Assembly: GCF_900890425.1 (NCBI RefSeq)
Contig: NZ_CAAHFG010000004.1
Span: 726,330 to 790,329, forward strand
Reading direction: 5' to 3'
Origin: Pontiella desulfatans
GTDB taxonomy: Bacteria > Verrucomicrobiota > Kiritimatiellia > Kiritimatiellales > Pontiellaceae
Length of the DNA: 64,000 nucleotides
In this document: in pieces, positions 52,001 through 60,814 of the stretch
Position numbering within the stretch: the first letter of the stretch is position 1
Layout of the letters: each line of letters begins with the position of its first letter
Notes under the pieces: model-generated
What the model saw: the letters and a program-made list of their open reading frames with translations, nothing else
Told to the model about the DNA's origin: nothing
The model's database searches: none
Program-made: the position numbers and the translations under genes

Positions 52001-52792
52001 ATGAGCGATGAATTAAAGGGTTTGATTGTGCCGGTGCTGACGCCGTTCGATGATTCGGGGGCGATTGACGAGGATGCCTTTGTCCGGCATCTGGGGTTTT
52101 TGGAACAGCACGATGTGAAACGGATCATGGTGAACGGGACGACGGCGGAGTTCCATTCGCTGTTGCCTGAAGAACGGAAACGGTTGCTGGTGCTGGCGCG
52201 GAAGCACTTCCCCGGGCTGATCGTGCTCCATGCCGGGGGACTGGGGCTGGAACAAAACCGGATCGAGGTGCAATGGGCGAACGAGCTCGGGGCGGATGCC
52301 GTGGTGGTGCTCCCGCCGATCTATCCGGCGGGATTGCCCGAGGAAGGTCTCGTTGAATATTTCAAGGCGCTGGAGGCCGGGGCCGAGGTTCCGTTCATCC
52401 TCTATAACTTCCCGAAGCATGCGGGCAACGCCATCACTCCGGAAGTCCTGAAGGCGGTTCCGCACTTCGCCATCAAGGATTCCGCGCAGAATTTTGAACT
52501 GATGGAGCACACGCCGCGCTATTTTGTTGGCTCCAGCACCAACATCTACGAGCCGATCCAGCAGGGCGCGGCGGGTTTCGTGGCCGCAACGGCGAACGTC
52601 CGGCCGGAACTCTATGCCGCCATGGAAATGCTGGTGGTTGCCGCCAAGGTGGAGGAGGCCGCCGTGATGCAGCAGGAGATCAAGGCCTACAGTGCGCCGT
52701 TCAGCGCAGGCGGCGTGGCCGCGCTCAAGCAGGCGCTGGCAAGAAAGCTGGATGGGTATCCAACCCAAGTGCGCATCCCGCTTAAGGGCTGA
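52001..52792 (+). CDS. Dihydrodipicolinate synthase / N-acetylneuraminate lyase family aldolase
   Basis: 263 residues from ATG 52001 (MSDELKGLIVPVLTPFDD); the frame to 51920 is longer, but the family start matches here. TIM-barrel class I aldolase: VPVLTPFDDSGAID, VNGTTAEFHSLLPEER (GTTGE-type loop), Tyr in ILYNFP and Schiff-base Lys in FAIKDSAQN. Family members are DapA, NanA or KDG aldolases. It is shorter than DapA (~290) and there are no lysine genes nearby, so a sugar-acid aldolase is as likely. Confidence 0.85.
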   Translation: MSDELKGLIVPVLTPFDDSGAIDEDAFVRHLGFLEQHDVKRIMVNGTTAEFHSLLPEERKRLLVLARKHFPGLIVLHAGGLGLEQNRIEVQWANELGADAVVVLPPIYPAGLPEEGLVEYFKALEAGAEVPFILYNFPKHAGNAITPEVLKAVPHFAIKDSAQNFELMEHTPRYFVGSSTNIYEPIQQGAAGFVAATANVRPELYAAMEMLVVAAKVEEAAVMQQEIKAYSAPFSAGGVAALKQALARKLDGYPTQVRIPLKG

Positions 52793-52849
52793 TTTACAGG
52801 ATGATTAGGATTCATAGTCCTCTTATCCCTGGTCTTGTTAAACGGGGTT

Positions 52850-53614
52850 CTACATCCCGAAGTTCGGGATCCAGTTTTGGATGATCTTCCGGCTGGTGCC
52901 GTCTTTTTCCCATTTGGCCAGCTGGGCATTGACATCGTCCAGCAACGCCATGTTGTGGCGGCCAACCGCCCAGGCGATCGGTTCGACGTTGAACACTTCC
53001 TGGAATGAGACGAGCAGGCGCTCGTTGACTGCGGATTGCCACCAGACCATGGGGGCCCCGCCCACGAACATGTCGGTTTCCTGGTTGATCAGCCCCTCCA
53101 CGGCCTTCACCGAGGTGTCGTAGCCGACCAGTTCGCCGCGGGTGAAGCGTTGCCGGCAGAAGAATTCGCCGGTGGTGTTCTTGACGTAGCCGATACGCCG
53201 GCTCTGGTTGCGGATGGTGCTGCCAACCAGGCCGGAGGGATCAAAGTTGTTGCGGCGGAACATGGCGCTGAGGCCGGACTGCAAATAGGGGGTGCTGAAG
53301 TTAACGCGTATGCTGCGGGCGCCGGTAATCGTCATGTTCGACATGATGATGTCGGTTTTGTTTTGTTCCAGATCATCGATCTGCTGGTCCCAGGGAACCT
53401 CGACGAACACGACCTTGCGGTTCAGGGCCTGCCCCAGCTTTTGGGCAAAATCGGCTTCGATCCCCATGATCTGCCCGTTCTGCTTGAAGATCATCGGTTG
53501 CGAGCGGGGCGAGACGCCGACGCGCAGGATGGATGGATCGGGCTCGACGGTGCTCGTGGTTTGGCAACCGGCCAGCAAGGCGGCGATGGAAAAGAGAAAT
53601 GCAATACGCTTCAT
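52850..53614 (-). CDS. Solute-binding lipoprotein, SBP_bac_3 family
   Basis: 254 residues from ATG 53614 behind GGAGG. Lipobox LLAGC (Cys ~17). Type-II periplasmic binding fold: LRVGVSPRSQPMIF, GIEADFAQKLGQAL, DLEQNKTDIIMSNMTIT, R..NFSTPYLQSG, IGYVKNTTGEFF and DMFVGGAPMVWW. Such proteins bind amino acids or act as lytic-transglycosylase/sensor domains. No ABC permease or ATPase is adjacent, so its partner is unknown. Confidence 0.85.
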   Translation of the reverse strand: MKRIAFLFSIAALLAGCQTTSTVEPDPSILRVGVSPRSQPMIFKQNGQIMGIEADFAQKLGQALNRKVVFVEVPWDQQIDDLEQNKTDIIMSNMTITGARSIRVNFSTPYLQSGLSAMFRRNNFDPSGLVGSTIRNQSRRIGYVKNTTGEFFCRQRFTRGELVGYDTSVKAVEGLINQETDMFVGGAPMVWWQSAVNERLLVSFQEVFNVEPIAWAVGRHNMALLDDVNAQLAKWEKDGTSRKIIQNWIPNFGM

Positions 53615-53675
53615 GAATAACCTCCGTAGATTTCGGGAGAGTATCCCAACCCATCCGACGCTTTGCAAGCGTCCG

Positions 53676-54974
53676 CTAAAAACTATATCGCACACCAAGG
53701 TTGACGTTGCTGTTGTAGCGGAACTGGCCGAAGAAGGTGTGGTCGTCCTCGCCGATGAACCAGTTGCCGTTGGCGGAGACCGTCCAGTGGTCGTTCACCT
53801 TGTAGGAGGCGACCGGGCGGAAATAGGCGTCGTTGTCGGACGGCGAATAAAAGGTGAAGAGGCCCAGCATCAGGTTCTGGTTCATCAGCATCTGGGTCAG
53901 GCGCAGGGTCAGCACATGCCGGAACTCGTCGCGGGCGGTGGCGGTTGTGCCGAACATTCCGTTGTAGTTCTGTTCGTAGCCGTCGTGGTCCATCATCCAT
54001 TCGAGATAATATTGCATCCCCGCCGTCAAATCCTTGGCCACTTCGCGTTCGTAGCCCATCAGGAAGCGGAACTCGTCGTTCGGTACGCTTTGCGTGGCCG
54101 AGGAGTCCTCCCGCGAGTCGTAGTAGCCCAGCTCCAGGTTGGCGAGGCCGCTACCAAGCGAGCCGCGCACACTGCCGCCATAGGCATTCATGCGCGGGAA
54201 ATAGGCGTTGCCGGTCGCGAAGTTTGCGCCCATCGGGCTTTTCCAATAGCCGTGGTAGGCATACAGCGCGGCTTCATAGCTGAGCAACGGACGGTAGAAC
54301 CGGCCGGAGATTTCGTGGTCCTTGAACCACTCGTCGCGTTGCCCGGCATCGATGACCGCGTTCTGTCCGGCAATGCTTTGCAAGCCGGGGTTCCAGTAGG
54401 AGACGCGGGAGCCGTCGATGTAGCGGTCGGCATCCATGCGCGGCATGTAGGCCACGTCGAAGCTGCCAATGGCCGGGAAGAAGCTGGCGAAGAGGGCGTC
54501 CGAAGGCGCCTTCAGGTATTCTTCGTCGCGCCCCAGCAGGAACGAGTTCCAATCCTTGGGGAACAAGTCGTTGATGAACAGCAGGTCGCCCGTTCCCCAC
54601 GTCAGGATCTGCCGACCGATCTTTACATCCGACCAGTCGACCGGCGTGAACAGCAGGTTGAGTTCGCGCAGGTCGAAAAACCCTTTTCCGGTGTTCAGGT
54701 CGAGGTCGTCCTGGTCGGTGGCGAGGTCGTCATAGACCAAATCGCCGCGCGCATTGAATTCGCCCCAGTCGAAGTAGGTCTTCGAATCGAGCTGCAGGCG
54801 CAGCTCGGTCAGGCTGCGGTCGTCCTCATAGGGATCGTTCTGCGTGCGCACCCCCGCGCGCCCATCCACAAAGCCGTGGAGCTCCGTATCGAGGGCGAAG
54901 GTTGGTGTTGCCAACGCGATGGTGAGGAAGAGAAGCGGGATGCTTGATGCTTGATGCTTGATGCTTGGTTTCAT
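53676..54974 (-). CDS. Outer-membrane beta-barrel protein (DUF1302-like), repeat-encoded start
   Basis: 432 residues. Odd N-terminus: residues 3-12 (PSIKHQASSI) are encoded by four tandem GATGCTT heptamers (minus-strand AAGCATC), followed by a hydrophobic signal core (LLFLTIALATPTFA). The mature part alternates strands, with the conserved DVKIGRQILTWGTGDLLFINDLFPKDW block, and ends GVRYSF with the C-terminal Phe of outer-membrane proteins. Families like this accompany RND/MMPL exporters and LolA-like proteins, as here. ATG 54974 overlaps the four-helix-bundle stop (ATGA). Confidence 0.75.
   Translation of the reverse strand: MKPSIKHQASSIPLLFLTIALATPTFALDTELHGFVDGRAGVRTQNDPYEDDRSLTELRLQLDSKTYFDWGEFNARGDLVYDDLATDQDDLDLNTGKGFFDLRELNLLFTPVDWSDVKIGRQILTWGTGDLLFINDLFPKDWNSFLLGRDEEYLKAPSDALFASFFPAIGSFDVAYMPRMDADRYIDGSRVSYWNPGLQSIAGQNAVIDAGQRDEWFKDHEISGRFYRPLLSYEAALYAYHGYWKSPMGANFATGNAYFPRMNAYGGSVRGSLGSGLANLELGYYDSREDSSATQSVPNDEFRFLMGYEREVAKDLTAGMQYYLEWMMDHDGYEQNYNGMFGTTATARDEFRHVLTLRLTQMLMNQNLMLGLFTFYSPSDNDAYFRPVASYKVNDHWTVSANGNWFIGEDDHTFFGQFRYNSNVNLGVRYSF
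54939..54966. repeat. Four tandem copies of heptamer GATGCTT
   Basis: 28 bp, exact, inside the 5' coding region of the beta-barrel gene. Seven is not a multiple of three, so each unit gained or lost shifts the frame. An inverted, degenerate array is at 55345-55365 on the other side of the four-helix gene. Confidence 0.92.
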
Positions 54975-55324
54975 TTCAACGTGCTCCTGATGAATGCATT
55001 TAGCTTCGGGCCGAGTTCATCGATGATGGCCTTGTACGCGTTCACGTTTTCCTTGGCAATGAGATTTCGGCGGGATGCTTTGCGCAACCAACATTTGGTT
55101 TCCTCGAACGATCCTCGGGAATACCGATAAAAGTTGGCTTTGTCCTTGGATGAGTAGCGGCCATAGCCTTCCGCGAGATTGGCCGCGATGCTATCAGCGG
55201 AACGTATGACTTGGTATCCGACAGTGCGTTGGGCTTTCTCGCTCCAGTGGTCGAAATCATCCCAAACCATGTCGGAAAGTTCCTCGGCGAGTCGATAAAC
55301 ATCCAGTTCGTAAACTTCGCGCAT
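54971..55324 (-). CDS. Four-helix-bundle protein (S23 / 23S-rRNA-IVS-like family)
   Basis: 117 residues. REVYELDVYRLAEELSDMVWDD, VIRSADSIAANLAEGYGRYSSKDKANFYRYSRGSFEETKCWLRKA are hallmarks of the S23/avd-like four-helix bundle family, found in rRNA intervening sequences, diversity-generating retroelements and as lone genes. No reverse transcriptase or template repeats were seen. It sits between the LolA-like and beta-barrel genes, bounded on both sides by inverted heptamer arrays, as if it entered this operon as a cassette. Confidence 0.88.
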   Translation of the reverse strand: MREVYELDVYRLAEELSDMVWDDFDHWSEKAQRTVGYQVIRSADSIAANLAEGYGRYSSKDKANFYRYSRGSFEETKCWLRKASRRNLIAKENVNAYKAIIDELGPKLNAFIRSTLK

Positions 55325-55344
55325 TCTTCTCTCCTGTTCCTGCC

Positions 55345-55365
55345 AAGCATCAAGTATCCAGTATC
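55345..55365. repeat. Degenerate heptamer array AAGCATC/AAGTATC/CAGTATC
   Basis: Three 7-bp units, the inverted counterpart of the GATGCTT array at 54939-54966 (CCAAGCATCAAG is shared on opposite strands). Its last base begins the stop codon of the LolA-like gene. Confidence 0.7.
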
Positions 55366-56147
55366 TATCTCGTCACTTCGCGGGGCGGCCGGCGGAGGAA
55401 GCGCTCGGTGAAGATATTTTCCTTGAGGCCGATATCGTACTGGATGTTCTTGAAGGTGTTGACGGTGGAGCCTCCGGAGTTGAGATCCTTCACGACGGAT
55501 TCGGTGACGGTCGGGAAACCTTGGATGGTTTCAACCTTGGTGGCCTCGACGGTGCGGTAGTGCTTGCCGTTCTTGTCGAAGTATTCCGCATGGCGCGGAA
55601 GGAAGGTCTCCTTGTCGATCTTCACGATATAGTGGGAAAACTCAACGCTGCCCGCATCCTTCGGCGTATTCTTGATGACATACTGCGTGGCGGTGGTTTC
55701 GACCAGTTCGTGGTTGTCTTCCTTCAGGTTGCGGCCGGAGACGTCCTCGTAGACAAAGTCGGAGCCAACGAACGAGGTGCGTTTGTCGCCCGGGGCGATT
55801 TCGCGCTTGAGGTTGAGCGCGGGCAGCCACATCCAGCGCGAGTCGTTCTTGCCTTCGGCGGTTTCCTTCCAAACCAGGAAGACCTGCTTGTAGAGGTCGG
55901 CGGGTTTCTTGAAGTAGACGTAGAATTTTTGGTTCCCGCCCTCGGTGTTCATGCGCAACAGCGAAAACTCGCGCGTGCGTTCGGAGCCGGACTTATCGAT
56001 GATCTTCATCTCAACTTCGGCGCTTCCGTCGTTGCCGGCATAATACGCGGCATCGTTCGCCTTCGTTACGATTTCATCAACACTCAGTTCGGCATAGACA
56101 CTCGATGCGATTGCTACTGTTGCTATTGCTGTGATCAACTTTTTCAT
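55365..56147 (-). CDS. LolA-like outer-membrane lipoprotein-sorting protein
   Basis: 260 residues, signal peptide MKKLITAIATVAIASSVYA. LolA_like/YdhH-type half-barrel: VDEIVTKANDAAYYAG, AEVEMKIIDKSGSERTREFSLLR, FLVWKETAEGKNDSRWMWLPAL, FVGSDFVYEDVSGRNL. In many proteobacteria this family is encoded beside MMPL/RND exporters and is thought to carry a hydrophobic cargo across the periplasm. The stop codon lies in a heptamer array. The RND gene is upstream, separated by a dispersed repeat. Confidence 0.9.
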   Translation of the reverse strand: MKKLITAIATVAIASSVYAELSVDEIVTKANDAAYYAGNDGSAEVEMKIIDKSGSERTREFSLLRMNTEGGNQKFYVYFKKPADLYKQVFLVWKETAEGKNDSRWMWLPALNLKREIAPGDKRTSFVGSDFVYEDVSGRNLKEDNHELVETTATQYVIKNTPKDAGSVEFSHYIVKIDKETFLPRHAEYFDKNGKHYRTVEATKVETIQGFPTVTESVVKDLNSGGSTVNTFKNIQYDIGLKENIFTERFLRRPPREVTR

Positions 56148-56167
56148 TGTTCTGTCTCCTATTCTCT

Positions 56168-56237
56168 AACCACTAATCTTCATTAATTGGCACTAATCGG
56201 ATTCTTGATTAGTGAAGATTAGTGTGAATTAGTGGTT
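56168..56237. repeat. Dispersed ~70-bp inverted-repeat element (copy 2)
   Basis: Starts AACCACTAAT, ends TTAGTGGTT, with internal ACTAATCGG and GATTAGTG boxes; same design as 28385-28459. It encodes the last residues and stop of the RND gene (TTNSH, TAA). Confidence 0.85.
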
Positions 56238-59173
56238 TCGTTGTTTTTAAATAACCATTTCTGAAGCCCGGTGATGAGGGCGGCGAGGATGAAGAGGGTG
56301 GCGATCCACGACACCGCCATGATGGTGGCGAGGAAAAAGCCGACCGTCTTGTAGGGCACCAGCGGCGCAAACAGCAGCGGCGTGAAGCCGATCGAGATAA
56401 TGATCGCGTTGCGGCTGATCGCCATCGCGGGTTCCTGGAACATGTGCCAGACCGCGTCCTTCCAGCTGCCGAACTTCCGGGTCAGTTCGCGCGACCGTTC
56501 GAGGAAGTGGATCGCGAAGTCGACGCTGAGGCCCAGCGTCAGCGACGAGAGGACGGCCACGGGCATGTCGTAGTCCTTGCCCGCCCAGCCGATCAGTCCG
56601 TAGATGAAGGTGATGGTCACGGTCAGCGGGATCATGGCCAGCAAGCCGAACAGGAAGGAGCGGAACAGCACCATCATCATGATCAGCACCACGACAAAGG
56701 AGCTGAGCAGCGCATTCATCATGCCGGCCACCATCTTATCCTGCCAGACGACGTTGAGGTAGGTCAGTCCCGCCCAGCCCACATGGAGTTCGGCCGGCGC
56801 CGGGTTGTCGGCCATCCAGGCCTCGATCTGCCCGACGACCGCCACCATGTCGGTGTTGTCGCCGCTCTTGAGCTGGATCCAGACGTTGACCTCGTTGTAG
56901 TCCTTCGTGATGAGATGGAAGAGGCTGTCCTTCTTCTTCATGCCTTCGAGCTGGGCAAAGACCTGGCCAACGGCGGACGGGTTCGGCGGAATGGTGTTGA
57001 ACTCCGCGTTGCGGTCGGCGGGGGCCTCGGGGATATAGTTGAGTTCAAAGTTGGCCTTCTTGAGCGAATCGACGGCGGAGCTGGATTTTCCAATGCCCGG
57101 GATGGTCGACATGAACGCCTGAAGACGCTCGACATAGGTCAGCATTTCCGGGCGCTTGAAGGCCGGCGCGGCGGAATCGGCACGCGCTTCGAAAAGGAAA
57201 TCCTCGAACGAGAGCGCCGCATAGCCATCGATGATGTCGAGCGACTTGTTCTGCAGCTCTTCCCCCGCCAGCGACTCGAACGGCTTCATGCGTTCCGCGA
57301 AAACCTTGCGGGTGGCTTCGTCGCCGATGTTGGCGGTGGCGGCGGTTAGCTTGGCATAGGTCAGTCCCTCGGGGTCGAGATAGTTGATCTCGTCGCCGAG
57401 CGCGTTCCATGCGCCGGAAACCTGTTCGTCCAATCCCTGAGCGGTTTCAACGAGATCGACGAAGCAGCGTTCGATGTCGGCATTCTTCAGCGCCTGGAAC
57501 TTGGCGTTGGTGTCGTCGAGGATCGCGAGGAAGGTGGCCGAGGCATCCGGCAGGGTGTCGCCGAAGCGCTCGATGGCGGCATCGCGCATCATCTCGATGC
57601 GCTCGGCGCACGTCAGCGTCATGATCTGCGCGGGTTTGAGCGTGAGGTAGGCGGTGTAGGTTCCGCCGAAGTGGTCGTTCAGCACGCGGTCGGCCACGCG
57701 GATGCGGTGGTTCGCCGTGAACCATTTCACCGGATTGTCGTTCACCTTGATCTTCGAAATGCCCACCACGGAGACCGCAAGTACGGCCATCGTGAGGGCG
57801 AGGGTCAGCTTCCAGCGTTTGTACGAAACCTGCCCCAGGCGGCCGAGCGTCCGGCCGAGCAGGCCATGGTGGTCTTCGGCTTCCACCGGCTTCAATTGGT
57901 CGAGGGTTTTCTTGGGGACAAACAACATGATGTAGGCGGGCACGAACGTCATCGTCAGCAGCCAGGCGAGGGCAACGCCAAAGGCAACGTGCAAGCCGAA
58001 CACCTTCACCGGCGGAATCGGCGTGGTCGCCAGCGAGGCAAACCCCGCGATGGTCGTTAGCGACGTGTAGAGCATCGGCATGAAGAGGTGCCCGACCACA
58101 TGCTTGATGGTCTTCGCCTTGTCGCGGAACTGGTGGTAGGAGTCGAAGAACTCGGAGAGGATGTGCACCGAGTCGGCCACCGAGATCGGCATCAGGAAGA
58201 TGGCAATCATGGAACTCATGATGTGTACGTCGAAGCCGAGCCCGATCAGCAGGCCCATCGTGGCCACCACGCTGACGATCGCCACGAGCATGGGCGCAAT
58301 AATGAGCGAGAAGCGGCGGAAGAAAAAGAGCAGCAGCAGGAAGATCGCCAGTCCGGCCAGCGGGGCGGAGGTGGCCATCTGCACCAGCATCTCGACGCCG
58401 AACGTATCCTGGGCAACGGGCTGGCCCGTAATGTAGACCTGGTCGGCTTCATCCCAATCGGCCGTCAGGTTTTCAATGAGGTTGGCGACATTGTACGAAA
58501 AGGTTTTTTCCGTGATCGGGATGTAGAGCGCAATCGCCTTTCCGTCTTCGGAGACCAACGTGCCCTTGTAGAGCGGGTTGTTCATGGCATCGGTCTTGAT
58601 GGCGAGCGCCTGCTCGCGGGTGGTGGGCGCTTCTTCCATCAGGTATTCGATGGCCAGCTGCCCGCGGTCGGCCTGCTTAATGTTGTCGACCACGCTGGGG
58701 CTGATGATTTCCGGCGCGATGATCGCGGAGGAACCGTCTTCGGCAAATAGGCGGTTGACATCGTTGCCGAACACCTTGGCGAGCCCGCGTTCCCATGCGC
58801 TGTCGGATTCGAGCGCCGGGGCATAGGGCTGTCCACCGCGCATCACTTCCGGTTTGCCGTCGGCGTTTTGGTGCAGGCTGATCAGCTCGTGGGTGAGGGC
58901 GTCGATCTTGCCGAGCGTCCCGACGTTGAAGATGCCGTCCTCGTGCTCTTCGTTGACGATGCCCACGATGACGAAGTCGTAGAGGTTGTAGCGCGCCTTC
59001 ACCTCGTTGTGGAAAACGCGGATATATTCATCCTCGGCCAGCATGTTTTCGGGATCGTTATCAAACGAGACCTTCGGGAACTGTGCGCCGAAGAAAACGG
59101 TGATGGCCAAGGCAACGACCATGATGATCCAGGGGAATCGAACACTGAAAGTGGTCATTTTCAAACGTTTCAT
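56219..59173 (-). CDS. RND-superfamily exporter, MMPL/HpnN type
   Basis: 984 residues with 12 predicted spans in two halves, each with one N-terminal helix, a large periplasmic domain (~45-265 and ~475-790) and a five-helix bundle. Typical sequences: FDNDPENMLAEDEYIRVFH, MPISVADSVHILSEFFD and the second-half counterpart LTLGLSVDFAIHFLERSREL, whose Asp is the proton-relay type. These pumps move lipids or hydrophobic compounds to the envelope. With the LolA-like protein and beta-barrel it suggests a three-part route to the outer membrane. The C-terminal residues are encoded by a repeat element. Confidence 0.9.
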   Translation of the reverse strand: MKRLKMTTFSVRFPWIIMVVALAITVFFGAQFPKVSFDNDPENMLAEDEYIRVFHNEVKARYNLYDFVIVGIVNEEHEDGIFNVGTLGKIDALTHELISLHQNADGKPEVMRGGQPYAPALESDSAWERGLAKVFGNDVNRLFAEDGSSAIIAPEIISPSVVDNIKQADRGQLAIEYLMEEAPTTREQALAIKTDAMNNPLYKGTLVSEDGKAIALYIPITEKTFSYNVANLIENLTADWDEADQVYITGQPVAQDTFGVEMLVQMATSAPLAGLAIFLLLLFFFRRFSLIIAPMLVAIVSVVATMGLLIGLGFDVHIMSSMIAIFLMPISVADSVHILSEFFDSYHQFRDKAKTIKHVVGHLFMPMLYTSLTTIAGFASLATTPIPPVKVFGLHVAFGVALAWLLTMTFVPAYIMLFVPKKTLDQLKPVEAEDHHGLLGRTLGRLGQVSYKRWKLTLALTMAVLAVSVVGISKIKVNDNPVKWFTANHRIRVADRVLNDHFGGTYTAYLTLKPAQIMTLTCAERIEMMRDAAIERFGDTLPDASATFLAILDDTNAKFQALKNADIERCFVDLVETAQGLDEQVSGAWNALGDEINYLDPEGLTYAKLTAATANIGDEATRKVFAERMKPFESLAGEELQNKSLDIIDGYAALSFEDFLFEARADSAAPAFKRPEMLTYVERLQAFMSTIPGIGKSSSAVDSLKKANFELNYIPEAPADRNAEFNTIPPNPSAVGQVFAQLEGMKKKDSLFHLITKDYNEVNVWIQLKSGDNTDMVAVVGQIEAWMADNPAPAELHVGWAGLTYLNVVWQDKMVAGMMNALLSSFVVVLIMMMVLFRSFLFGLLAMIPLTVTITFIYGLIGWAGKDYDMPVAVLSSLTLGLSVDFAIHFLERSRELTRKFGSWKDAVWHMFQEPAMAISRNAIIISIGFTPLLFAPLVPYKTVGFFLATIMAVSWIATLFILAALITGLQKWLFKNNETTNSH

Positions 59174-59241
59174 TCTTCTACCTCTCGGTTGGTTTGGCCG
59201 CTGAAATCGGAAAAACCTTATAAAGCAACCGGTATTAATGT

Positions 59242-59568
59242 CTATTCATTTCTTTCGCAACAATTGCAAAGGCAGTTGAGCAGGGCGATCGGGCGCGCAT
59301 CGGCAATCGAATACCAAACCTCCTTGCCGCGCCGTTCGGCTTTCACCAAGCCAACCCGCCGCATCTGGTTCAGGTGCTGCGAGGTCGCCGCCTGCGCAAT
59401 GTCCAGATGCTCGGTGATCGCGTGCACCGAGAGCTCGCCCATCGAGTTCAGCGCATCCACGATGCGCAGCCGCGCCGGGTGCGCCAGCAGCCGCAGCATA
59501 TCCGCCGCCTGCCCCACAAATTCCGGCGCCATCTTGTCCAGTGCGCATTCTGTCTGTTTCGTTGCCAT
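59242..59568 (-). CDS. ArsR-family transcriptional repressor
   Basis: 108 residues from ATG 59568 (MATKQTECALDKM). Winged helix: LLAHPARLRIVDALNSMGELSVHAITEHLDIAQAATSQHLNQMRRVGLVKAERRGKEVWYSI. A C-terminal CLCNCCERN could bind a metal or sense thiols, and Cys8 could assist. It lies just upstream of the RND operon on the same strand, so probably controls it. An inverted repeat overlaps the region before its start. Confidence 0.9.
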   Translation of the reverse strand: MATKQTECALDKMAPEFVGQAADMLRLLAHPARLRIVDALNSMGELSVHAITEHLDIAQAATSQHLNQMRRVGLVKAERRGKEVWYSIADARPIALLNCLCNCCERNE

Positions 59569-59576
59569 GGGGATTA

Positions 59577-59600
59577 ACATATGCAGATATTCAAATATGT
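59577..59600. promoter_or_regulatory. Putative ArsR operator ACATAT-N12-ATATGT
   Basis: Inverted repeat directly before ATG 59568, covering the alternative ATG at 59580. The 6-12-6 form is typical of ArsR/SmtB boxes; autoregulation likely. Confidence 0.5.
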
Positions 59601-59787
59601 CAATAGATTAAAATATAAAAACTTTCTAATGTGTCGCTGGCGAGCTGAAACGATGGTTGAGGATATCCTTCGTAAGCGTTTTTTTTGCAATCCATGGTTT
59701 TGTAACTGTTTTTTTAGCGGCATAATTGATTATTTGCTGAAGCAGACGTTTCAATGTGACCTGCAATCACGGAAAAGTGTATGGCTT

Positions 59788-60318
59788 ATGAAAGATGAAC
59801 GGACAGACCAGGAGCTGGTGGCAGTTTGCCTGGATGGAAACAGGGACGCCTTTGCGGAACTGGTCTGCCGTCATCAGGACTCGGTCTACGGTTTGGCCGT
59901 GGGCATGACGCGCAACCATGAGGACGCGGCGGATATGGCGCAGGAAGCTTTCATCAGGGCCTATGCAAAGCTGGAACAGTACAATCCGGACTATTCCTTC
60001 AAGTCGTGGCTGTTGCGCATCTGCGCCAACCAGACGAAGAACCTGTTCCGAAAGCGGATGCGACGGAGACGGGTGGAGGAAAACTATCTAAAGGAAGAGA
60101 CCGTTGCCGGGGATGCCGCACCGCCCGACTACCAGCCGTTGGAGGAGGCGCTGGCGCAGCTGCCGCCCAAACTGTGCGCGCCGTTGCGGCTGAAGTTCAT
60201 GGAAGGGATGGCCTACGAGGAAATCAGTTCGATCCTGGGCATCGGGGTCAGCGCGGCCAAGATGCGCGTCATGCGGGCACGGAAGCAGTTGGCGGAGATG
60301 TTGAACCATGGAAAATAA
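59788..60318 (+). CDS. ECF-type RNA polymerase sigma factor
   Basis: 176 residues from ATG 59788 (MKDERTDQELVAVCLDG); the longer frame is unlikely. Region 2: FAELVCRHQDSVYGLAVGMTRNHEDAADMAQEAFIRAYAKL, with the FKSWLLRICANQTKNLFRK block; region 4: LPPKLCAPLRLKFMEGMAYEEISSILGIGVSAAKMRVMRARKQL. It directs transcription of an unknown regulon. The following gene starts 11 bases before its end, the usual place of the anti-sigma factor. Confidence 0.92.
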   Translation: MKDERTDQELVAVCLDGNRDAFAELVCRHQDSVYGLAVGMTRNHEDAADMAQEAFIRAYAKLEQYNPDYSFKSWLLRICANQTKNLFRKRMRRRRVEENYLKEETVAGDAAPPDYQPLEEALAQLPPKLCAPLRLKFMEGMAYEEISSILGIGVSAAKMRVMRARKQLAEMLNHGK

Positions 60319-60814
60319 AGATCCCATCGCAGAGCAGTTGAAGCAGCACCGGACGCAGGCCCCGGAAGGCTTTGCCGACCAGGTGATGGCCGCGCTGCCG
60401 CAATGGCGCAAGACGCAACCGCGCGGCTGGTGGCCCTCGAACGGGCGCTGGATTGCGCCCGCATTGTCCGGCGCGGTGGCCACCGTGCTCATTCTCCTTG
60501 CCATGGGCCGTTTCCAGCCCGCCAAAATCCAGGGGCGCGTCGGCTTCCATTTCGAACTCCACGCCCCCGGCGCCGACAAGGTCGAGCTGCTCGGCACCTT
60601 CAACAACTGGAAGATGGGCGACATTGTGCTCAACGGGCCCGATGCCTCCGGCCATTGGACGGCGAGCGTCGAGCTGCCGGAGGGCCGGCACGAATATATT
60701 TTCCTGGTCGATGGCGAGCGCTGGGTGGCCGACCCCAAGGGGGCGACCCACCGCCCCGATGGCTTTGGCCGGGTAAACACCGTGATCAACTATTATGAGG
60801 ACGACAATGCATAG
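60308..60814 (+). CDS. Membrane protein with CBM48/AMPK-type glycogen-binding domain, in anti-sigma position
   Basis: 168 residues. Cytoplasmic N-terminus ~1-45 (PEGFADQVMAALPQW), one membrane span ~50-66 (APALSGAVATVLILLAM), then an outside E-set domain at ~78-160: VELLGTFNNWKMGDIVLNG, HWTASVELPEGRHEYIFLVDGERWVADP, which is the CBM48/AMPK glycogen-binding fold. No zinc HxxxCxxC anti-sigma motif is seen, but gene order, overlap with the sigma factor and topology fit an anti-sigma factor that senses a glucan outside the membrane. Confidence 0.78.
   Translation: MENKDPIAEQLKQHRTQAPEGFADQVMAALPQWRKTQPRGWWPSNGRWIAPALSGAVATVLILLAMGRFQPAKIQGRVGFHFELHAPGADKVELLGTFNNWKMGDIVLNGPDASGHWTASVELPEGRHEYIFLVDGERWVADPKGATHRPDGFGRVNTVINYYEDDNA

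Noticed and set aside
54971-55324. Diversity-generating retroelement accessory gene (avd)
   Set aside because: Family similarity only; no reverse transcriptase, template or variable repeat nearby.
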